A stretch of DNA of 64,000 nt from Collimonas arenae (GTDB taxonomy: Bacteria > Pseudomonadota > Gammaproteobacteria > Burkholderiales > Burkholderiaceae_D), in assembly GCF_001584165.1 (NCBI RefSeq), contig NZ_CP013233.1, positions 3,666,620 to 3,730,619 on the forward strand, in the 5' to 3' direction. The position numbers were made by a program, and so were the translations under genes. Of this stretch, positions 57,433-64,000 are shown one piece after another (position 1 is the first letter of the stretch; each line of letters begins with the position of its first letter). The notes under the pieces were generated by a model. The model did no database searches. It saw only the letters and a program-made list of their open reading frames with translations, and was not told the DNA's origin.

Positions 57433-58547
57433 TTATTTGCGTAGGACTTCGCCGCCGCTGCACAACAGCGTCGCAGCGACGATGTCGTCTTCGCGGTTGA
57501 TCACCAGGCCGCCTTCGGCGTTGATGATCAGCTTGAGGAAATCAAGCAGGTTGCGCGCATACAACGCCGAAGCATCGGCGGCGACCAGCGCTGCCAGATT
57601 GCCTTCGCCGATGATATGGACGCCGTGCTTGATGACGGTCTTGCCGCTTTCCGACAGCGGACAGTTGCCGCCCTGGTCGACCGCCATGTCGAGGATTACC
57701 GAACCCGGCTTCATGGCCTTGACGGTTTCCTCGCTGATCAGCACCGGCGCCTTGCGGCCCGGAATCAGTGCGGTCGTGATGATGATATCGGCCTGCTTGG
57801 CGCGTTCATGCACCAGTTCGGCCTGGCGCCGCATCCAGTCGGCCGGCATCGGCCGCGCATAGCCGCCGACGCCCTGGGCGATTTCCTTTTCTTCATCGGT
57901 GATGAATGGCACATCCAGGAATTTCGCGCCCAGCGATTCGATCTGTTCCTTGACCGCAGGCCGTACATCGGATGCTTCGATCACCGCGCCGAGGCGCTTG
58001 GCAGTTGCAATCGCCTGCAAACCGGCGACGCCGGCGCCCATGATCAGCATGCGCGCGGCCTTGACGGTGCCGGCAGCGGTCATCAGCATCGGCATGAAGC
58101 GCTGGTAGGTATTGGCCGCCATCAGCACCGCCTTGTAGCCGGCGATGTTGGCTTGCGACGACAACACGTCCATCGATTGCGCCCGTGAAGTGCGCGGCGC
58201 CGCCTCCAGCGAAAACGCGGTCAGGCCATGACTTGCCATTACAGCAATATTGTCGGCATCAAAAGGTTCAGCATGCCCACCACCACCGTGCCGCTTTTCA
58301 GCAGGGGCAGTTCCTCGGCACTGGGAGCACGCACTTTCAGCACGGTTTCCACGCCGAATGCCGCCGCCGCATCAACCACCTGGGCACCAGCTGCAGCATA
58401 GGCTTCATCGGTGATGCTCGATGAAATGCCCGCGCCAGACTGCACCAGCACTTGGTGCTTGGCCGCCACTAGCTTCTTTACTGTCTCCGGAGTCGCAGCA
58501 ACCCGGGTTTCGCCAGGCCGCGTCTCGGCGGGGATGCCGATTTTCAT
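57433..58547 (-). CDS. pntAA: NAD(P) transhydrogenase alpha subunit part 1, PntA1/PntAA (frameshifted in this sequence)
   Basis: PntA1 forms the NAD(H)-binding domain I. The N-terminal frame (58239-58547) reads MKIGIPAETRPGETRVAATPETVKKL and ends early at NLLMPTILL. One base missing at GG 58265-58266 (CC in coding strand) restores LNPFDADNIAVMASHGLTAFSLE, joining the main frame 57433-58239 with RAQSMDVLSSQANIAGYKAV, GAGVAGLQAIATAKRLGAVIEASDVRP and VDQGGNCPLSE. The whole is about 370 residues, normal for PntA1 when PntA2 is separate. Confidence 0.9.
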
Positions 58548-58763
58548 GTACTTCTCCCATTGGTTTAAGAATTCTTACCGGAATCTTACACGGAAAAATT
58601 GCGCGCAAACAACCAGAGTCTTGATGTAGGTTATTTAATGCGAAATTAATTCCCGATTCACATTCTTACTAGAATGACATGCCGCCCTGCCTGCCCCCTG
58701 TGAAACTGTGCAGCATCGGGAATTGGCCAAGCACGTTAAAATGTCGGATTATCCGAGGAATTT

Positions 58764-59250
58764 ATGACTGACGTTTGGAAACCTTCTGTCACGGTTGCAG
58801 CGATCATAGAACACGAGGCCGCTTCTTGCTCATAGAGGAAGCGACCAGTGACGGCATACGCATCAATCAGCCGGCCGGCCATCTCGACCCCAACGAGTCG
58901 CTGGTGCAGGCAGTCGTGCGCGAAACGCTGGAAGAAGCGGCCTACGACTTCACCCCCACCGCACTGGTCGGCATGTACATGGCGCGTTACGTATCGGCAC
59001 GCACCGGCGAAGCGGTCACTTACTTGCGCTTTGCTTCTGCGGCGATCTCGGCCGGCAGCACGACCAGCCGCTGGATCATGGCATCTTGCGCACGCTGTGG
59101 ATGTCACGCGACGAACTGGCGGCATGTCCCGAGCGGCATCGCAGCCCGCAAGTGCTGTTATGTATTGATGATTACCTGCGCGGCCAGCGCGCACCGCTGG
59201 CGATGCTCAATACGCATCCCAGCGCTTGTGGAGTAGAAAATGTCTCATAA
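58764..59250 (+). CDS. NUDIX hydrolase, NudJ-like (two frameshifts in this sequence)
   Basis: Starts [19 protein letters not shown] base missing near 58817-58820 restores [41 protein letters not shown], the NUDIX box ([21 protein letters not shown], Gx5Ex7REUxEE-like). A second base missing near 59034 restores FCGDLG and a C-terminal frame that ends NVS with a stop overlapping the mnmA start. Restored length about 162 residues, as for NudJ (phosphatase of nucleotides/HMP-PP), whose E. coli gene also precedes mnmA. In its current form it would be non-functional. Confidence 0.8.
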
Positions 59251-60361
59251 AAAACGCGTTGTGATCGGCATGTCCGGCGGCGTCGATTCGTCGGTGTCGG
59301 CATGGCTGCTGAAGCAACAAGGTTACGAAGTGATCGGCCTGTTCATGAAGAACTGGGAAGACGATGACGATTCCGAATACTGCTCGACTCGCCAGGACTG
59401 GATCGATGCGGTCAGCGTGGCTGACGTGATCGGGGTCGACATCGAGGCAGTGAATTTCGCAGCCGAATACAAGGACCGGGTATTCGCCGAATTCCTGCGT
59501 GAGTACCAGGCTGGACGCACCCCCAATCCGGATGTCCTGTGCAATGCGGAAATCAAGTTCAAGGCCTTCCTCGACCACGCGATGAAGCTGGGCGCCGACC
59601 TGATCGCCACCGGCCACTATGCCCGCGTGCGACAAGCCGATTCCGGCCGCTTCGAGTTGTTGAAGGCGGTTGACGCCACCAAAGACCAAAGCTATTTCCT
59701 GCATCGCCTGAATCAGGCGCAATTGTCGCGCACGCTGTTCCCGCTGGGTGAAATCCCGAAAACCGAAGTGCGCAAGATCGCCGAGCAAATCCAGCTGCCG
59801 AACGCCAAGAAGAAGGATTCCACCGGCATCTGCTTCATCGGCGAGCGGCCGTTCCGCGAATTCCTGAACCGCTACCTGTCGTACAAGCCGGGGCCGATGA
59901 AAACACCGGATGGCGATACCGTCGGCGAACATGTCGGCCTCAGTTTCTACACGCTTGGGCAGCGCAAGGGCATCGGCCTGGGGGGCATGAAGAGCCACAA
60001 GAATGCCGGCGGCGACAGCGATCCCTGGTATGTAGCCCGCAAGGATGTGGAAAACAACACCTTGTATATCGTACAGGGACACGACCACCCCTGGCTGTTG
60101 TCATCAACGCTGCAAGCTGGCCAACTCAGCTGGGTGGCAGGAGAAGCACCGGCCATCGACAGTCTGTCGGCCAAGACGCGCTACCGGCAGGCGGACATGG
60201 CTTGCCGTTTCGACAGCCTGGAGGTAGCGGGCGTGGAAAATTTCGCACTGCGTTTCGACGACCCGCAATGGGCGGTTACCCCCGGCCAATCCGCCGTGCT
60301 CTACGATGGCGACGTTTGTCTCGGCGGCGGCATCATTGAATCATCCGGCAACGATATCTAA
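59240..60361 (+). CDS. mnmA: tRNA-specific 2-thiouridylase MnmA
   Basis: MnmA thiolates U34 of tRNA-Lys, -Glu and -Gln. The 373-residue protein has the ATP-pyrophosphatase P-loop [16 protein letters not shown], the catalytic Cys in [12 protein letters not shown] and the second Cys in [12 protein letters not shown], and a C-terminal beta-barrel. GGAG lies 7 bp before ATG 59240. It overlaps the NUDIX gene. Confidence 0.97.
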   Translation: MSHKKRVVIGMSGGVDSSVSAWLLKQQGYEVIGLFMKNWEDDDDSEYCSTRQDWIDAVSVADVIGVDIEAVNFAAEYKDRVFAEFLREYQAGRTPNPDVLCNAEIKFKAFLDHAMKLGADLIATGHYARVRQADSGRFELLKAVDATKDQSYFLHRLNQAQLSRTLFPLGEIPKTEVRKIAEQIQLPNAKKKDSTGICFIGERPFREFLNRYLSYKPGPMKTPDGDTVGEHVGLSFYTLGQRKGIGLGGMKSHKNAGGDSDPWYVARKDVENNTLYIVQGHDHPWLLSSTLQAGQLSWVAGEAPAIDSLSAKTRYRQADMACRFDSLEVAGVENFALRFDDPQWAVTPGQSAVLYDGDVCLGGGIIESSGNDI

Positions 60362-60716
60362 AACACCCTCCTCTTGGCTGGCTGGTTTGACAACCTATCG
60401 CAGCAAATCAAGCCAGCCAACCTCCGTTTCGGCGAACGCCACAGAGCCGAGCCGACCTCACCCTGATACTGATCCGGCATGTACTACAGGCAATAAGTTC
60501 CCTCTTATTATTCCCAATATAGAAATAGTCAATTGCCAATACTCCTATTTATTGTTGTTAATGGAGTCTCTACACTGAGCTTCATCGATGGGCGCAACAC
60601 ACAAGCAATACGAAAAGTAGCAAGTGCGCCGCTCACCGAGGCAGGACCCGACGGGCTGCTCAACGCCTGTTCCGCCGAGCCCGGTGCCATCCATCAACTT
60701 CTTATTGGAGAAAAAA
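60362..60716. other. Intergenic region upstream of the DUF4148 gene, no gene seen
   Basis: The stretch is moderately AT-rich around 60495-60560 and holds the leader of the next gene, with GGAG at 60707-60710. I see no convincing frame, terminator or repeat. Confidence 0.5.
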
Positions 60717-60989
60717 ATGAACGCCAAACAACTTATCGCTGGTCTCGCCGTCTTGGCCGCAGCTGGCAGCGCCTTTGCAGTTACCCCATATCCACCTGAA
60801 ACAACTTTCGTCTCGACCAAATCGCGCGCGGACGTGCAAGCTGAAGTGGCGCAAGCCCAAAAGGATGGCTCGCTGAACCAGGCCCGCAATGCCTATCCTA
60901 CTGTTGCTGCTGCCGGCAAGCCGGTCAGCCGTACTGAAGTAGTGAACCAGATCGCCAAGACAGAACCGGCCATCTACAACGGCAACTGA
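60717..60989 (+). CDS. DUF4148 small exported protein
   Basis: A 90-residue protein with signal peptide (MNAKQLIAGLAVLAAAGSAFA) and a short mature part with the DUF4148 pattern KSRADVQAEVAQAQKDG followed by PVSRTEVVNQIAK. Such proteins are abundant in Burkholderiales and have no established function. It has its own intrinsic terminator 50 bp downstream. Confidence 0.88.
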   Translation: MNAKQLIAGLAVLAAAGSAFAVTPYPPETTFVSTKSRADVQAEVAQAQKDGSLNQARNAYPTVAAAGKPVSRTEVVNQIAKTEPAIYNGN

Positions 60990-61039
60990 TCCGCCAAGCA
61001 GCCGATACGACACTGACCCAGCTTTTTTTGGGGTTAATC

Positions 61040-61064
61040 AAAACGCCAGCAATGCTGGCGTTTT
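61040..61064 (+). terminator. Intrinsic terminator after the DUF4148 gene
   Basis: AAAACGCCAGC pairs with GCTGGCGTTTT around AAT, an 11 bp perfect stem ending in T4. It separates this gene from the efflux operon. Confidence 0.85.
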
Positions 61065-61180
61065 GCTATTATCCGATCATATTGTCGTTCGCCGCGACAC
61101 CCCGGGTTGGGCCAGGCGCGCAGCGCCGTCGACAGGTCATCGTTCACACCAATTTCCTAGCAATAATATTTTGGGGCATC

Positions 61181-62697
61181 ATGCGGTTAACTACCCTCTC
61201 CAAGCGTCATTCCTCGGTCAGCCTGTTGCTGGCTTGCTCGCTGACGCTCCTGCTCACTGCCTGCGCCGACTTCTCTGGCATCGATCCGCAATCGAAACTG
61301 AACGACGGCAGCAAGCTCGCAGCCGGCAAGGCACTGAACGCCAGCAGCCAGATCGCCTGGCCGACAAGTGCCTGGTGGCAGGTGTATCGCGACCCGCAAC
61401 TTGACGCACTGGTGCAACAAGCCATCGCCGATAGCCCCAACCTGAAGATGGCCCAAGCGCGCATCCGCCAAGCCACCGCGCTGGCCGGTTCGGCGCGCTC
61501 CGCCACCTTGCCCAAGGTCGGCATGGAAGCATCCGCCACCCGCGGCCTGTATTCTTCCGAATATATCTTTCCGCCACCGCTCGGCGGCAGTTGGAACTGG
61601 GACAACGAATTCGCGGTCAAGGCCAGCTACGATCTCGACCTGTGGGACAAGGATCGCAGCGCCCTCGAATCGGCGCTCGACACGGTCCAGGTCAGCGCCG
61701 CCGAAGCGCGCAGCGCCCAGCTCAACCTGGAAGTCGCGGTCGTACGCGGCTACCTGCAATTGGCAACCCAATACGCATTACGCGACATCGCTGCCTCGAC
61801 GCTGGCGCAACAAACCGCATTGGCCGACATCGCCCGGCGCCGCCTGGGTGCCGGCCTCGGCACACGACTTGAAGTCAGTCAGGCGGAAACTGTGCTGCCG
61901 GACGCCCAAGCCAATATCGAAAAAATCGACGAAAATATCGCGCTGCTGCGCAACCAGATCGCCGCCTTGAGCGGTAAAGGCCCAGGTAGCGGCGACGCCA
62001 TCCAGCGGCCGGCACTGGCTGCCAACATGATCGGCGCCGACCATAGCAGCTCCCTGCCGATTGGCTTGCCCGACAATGTACCGGCGCACCTGATCGGTCG
62101 CCGCCCTGACGTGATCGCCCAGCGCTGGCGCGTAGAGGCGATGAGCAAAAACATTGATGTCGCCAAGGCATCGTTCTATCCGGACATCAACATCTCCGCC
62201 TTCATCGGCTTGCAAGCGCTCGGCTTCACCAATTTCCTCAGCGCCGCCTCCGGCGTGCGCGGCGCCGGGCCGGCGATTTCCCTGCCGATCTTCGACGGCG
62301 GCGCTTGCGCGCCAATCTCGGCGCCCAAACTGCGGCGCTCGACGGCGCAATCGAAAGCTACAACAACACCCTGGTGCAAGCCTTGCAAAGCGTGGCCGAC
62401 CAGATCGTCAAACTGAAATCGGAGCAACAGCAGCGGCAGCAATCGGAACAGGCTTTGGCGTTGGCAGGTAAATCCTACGATCTGGCCAAGCGCGGATACC
62501 AGGCGGGCCTGACTGCCTACATCAACGTGATCCAGACTCAATTGACTTTGCTGCAGCAGCAACAGCGGGTGGCACAAACCCGCGCATCCTATCTGGATAG
62601 CTGGGCACAGTTGATGCAGGCGCTGGGTGGCGGATTAGGCGACGACCTGCCGCAGCCGGGCATGACGGATGTCACCGCCGTCGATGCAAAAAAATGA
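61181..62697 (+). CDS. RND/NodT-type outer-membrane efflux lipoprotein (frameshifted in this sequence)
   Basis: The protein starts MRLTTLSKRHSSVSLLLACSLTLLLTAC, a lipoprotein signal with lipobox LTAC, then the two OEP repeats: SAWWQVYRDPQLDALVQQAIADSPNLKMAQARIRQA, YLQLATQYALRDIA, and HLIGRRPDVIAQRWRVEA. The first frame ends at 62416. A base missing at GG 62300-62301 restores PIFDGGRLRANLGAQTAALDGAIESYNNTL and the frame to 62697, about 505 residues. ATG 61181 is the start that gives the lipoprotein signal. The next gene, 12 bp on, is a FUSC-type transporter, so they form an efflux unit. Confidence 0.87.
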
Positions 62698-62709
62698 CCC
62701 GCGCCGACC

Positions 62710-64000
62710 ATGAGTGACCTTGCAAGCAGCCGTGAAAACTGGCTCAACCACCTGAAACAAGCCGCCGTCATCTGGATCGACAACCACGGCCAGAACCTGC
62801 TGTATGTCAGCAAGATCCTGCTGGCGACCCTGATGGCGCTCGGGCTGTCGCTGTTGTTCAATCTGTCCAAACCCGGTACAGCCATGGTCACGGTAATCAT
62901 CGTGCTGCAGCCGCGCAGCGGCCTGGTATTGGCCAAGGGCTTTTACCGTTTCATCGGCACCACAGTCGGCGTCATCATGTCCGTGATACTGGCCGCAGCG
63001 TTCTCGCAGCAGCCAGTGTTATTCCTGGCGGCCGGCGCCTGCTGGCTGGCATTCTGCACCGCCGGCTCGACCATATTCCGCAATTTCCAATCCTATGCAT
63101 TCGTGCTGGCCGGCTACACGCTGGTCATCGTCGGCCTGCCGGCCGCACTGCAGCCAGACCAGGCATTCGATATCGCCATGACCCGCTTGAGCGAGGTGAT
63201 GCTGGGGCTATTGTGTGCCGGCGTAGTCAGCGATGTGCTGTTTCCCAAGCATCTGTCCGATGCGCTGCTGCTGACGGTGCGCAAGCGTTTCGCCGATTTC
63301 AAGACATTCATCGCGCTGGATGACCTCGACGCCTCGGCGCGACCAGCACGCGAACGGATGGTGCTGCGCTTCATCGGCGAGGTGATCTCGCTGGAAGCGC
63401 TGCGCACCTCATCGGTATTCGAAAGCACTACCGGACACCTGCAGAGCCTGCAGCTGCGGCAATTGAACAATGCGTTCATGACCGCCTCCACTACCTTTCA
63501 CTCGCTGGATCAGCTGTACGGCCGCCTGCAATCCAGCGGCAAACAAAGCACGCTGAATGCGCTGATGATGGAATATCAGGCAATCGTGCGCGCGCTCTCC
63601 AGCAAGGATCGCAATTTGCTGAAGCAGGTGCGTAGCCAGTTGCCGCAGCGGCTGCATGCATTGCGACGCGGCCTGGCCGCCAGCCATGAAGGCGATCGCA
63701 GCAACCTGCTCGATTTCGATTCCGCTGCTGAGCTGCTGATCCGATTCGCTGGCGAGCTGCAGATCTATGCGCGCATCCACGCGGTGGTGATCCAGGCCGA
63801 AATGCACATGCCGGACGATGTCCAGCTGCCTGCGCATTATGTTACCCGTACCGATCCGACATTAATCGTCACGTCAGCGCTGCGCGCCGCGATCGGTTTC
63901 GGTATTTCATCGCTGTTCTGGATTCAATCCGGCTGGGTTTCCGGAACCGACGCGGTGGTCATGGCGACCGTCGTCAGCGCCCTTTTCGCTGCTGCGCCGT
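62710..64000 (+). CDS. FUSC/AaeB-type inner-membrane efflux protein (3' end outside window)
   Basis: The frame opens at ATG 62710 and is still open at the window end (430 codons). It has an N-terminal membrane bundle (ILLATLMALGLSLLFNLSKPGTAMVTVIIVLQPRSGLVLAKGFYRFIGTTVGVIMSVILAAAF), a soluble middle (about 185-390) and the beginning of the second bundle (AAIGFGISSLFWIQSGW). This is the fusaric-acid/aromatic acid efflux family. With the upstream outer-membrane lipoprotein and a presumed membrane-fusion gene further on it should export small aromatic acids; the substrate is inferred from the family. Confidence 0.9.
   Translation, partial: MSDLASSRENWLNHLKQAAVIWIDNHGQNLLYVSKILLATLMALGLSLLFNLSKPGTAMVTVIIVLQPRSGLVLAKGFYRFIGTTVGVIMSVILAAAFSQQPVLFLAAGACWLAFCTAGSTIFRNFQSYAFVLAGYTLVIVGLPAALQPDQAFDIAMTRLSEVMLGLLCAGVVSDVLFPKHLSDALLLTVRKRFADFKTFIALDDLDASARPARERMVLRFIGEVISLEALRTSSVFESTTGHLQSLQLRQLNNAFMTASTTFHSLDQLYGRLQSSGKQSTLNALMMEYQAIVRALSSKDRNLLKQVRSQLPQRLHALRRGLAASHEGDRSNLLDFDSAAELLIRFAGELQIYARIHAVVIQAEMHMPDDVQLPAHYVTRTDPTLIVTSALRAAIGFGISSLFWIQSGWVSGTDAVVMATVVSALFAAAP

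Noticed and set aside
60362..60716. Riboswitch or small RNA upstream of the DUF4148 gene
   Set aside because: I could find no conserved riboswitch core or terminator/anti-terminator pair by eye.

Overview
The window looks like a chromosomal segment of a betaproteobacterium (Burkholderiales, most likely Oxalobacteraceae, near Herbaspirillum, Collimonas or Herminiimonas). This rests on the lptD-surA-pdxA-rsmA and miaB-phoH-ybeY-corC-lnt-glyQS-gmhB-plsC gene orders, the AcnD/PrpF form of the methylcitrate pathway, a MXKDX-repeat protein, a DUF4148 protein and Neisseria dRS3-like dispersed repeats. Genus cannot be fixed from sequence reading alone. Most of the window is GC-rich housekeeping DNA; 2.1-4.9 kb is visibly AT-rich.

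Layout: (1) 1-2107, the 3' part of mutL, miaA and an elongator tRNA-Met with a strong promoter. (2) 2108-4863, a small foreign island at the tRNA: a decayed P4-type integrase fragment and one large gene joining an ABC-type ATPase to a DUF4435/TOPRIM-like domain, the plan expected of a single-gene PARIS-like phage-defence protein. (3) 4864-12997, the propionate (2-methylcitrate) locus: prpR divergent from prpB, prpC, acnD and prpF, with a clear sigma-54 promoter and clustered operator-like half sites. (4) 13038-28482, two complete tandem type IV minor-pilin operons on the minus strand, one ending in a TonB-like gene. (5) 28894-43414, miaB-phoH-ybeY, then an inserted cytochrome b/molybdoenzyme/MXKDX block, then corC-lnt-glyQ-glyS-gmhB-plsC-metallopeptidase-gloA. 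(6) 43430-49839, the outer-membrane biogenesis operon lptD-surA-pdxA-rsmA on the minus strand, with a 618 bp repeat-filled gap before rsmA. (7) 49938-54978, amgK-murU (cell-wall sugar recycling), pepP, a HAD phosphatase and ubiH. (8) 55066-58547, transhydrogenase genes with panD lodged between pntA1 and pntA2. (9) 58764-64000, a NUDIX gene, mnmA, a DUF4148 protein, an outer-membrane efflux lipoprotein and the start of a FUSC-type inner-membrane transporter.

Nine otherwise intact genes (prpF, both pilY1 genes, rsmA, ubiH, pntA1, pntA2, the NUDIX gene and the efflux lipoprotein) are each broken by one or two single-base losses, nearly all in short G/C runs. Reading across each one restores a full family-length protein, so a base-calling or assembly artefact is more likely than true gene decay. 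I annotate these as whole genes and give the break points.

The best candidates for a new system are the fused ATPase/TOPRIM-like gene in the tRNA-Met island and the doubled minor-pilin operons, whose PilY1 proteins belong to two different types.
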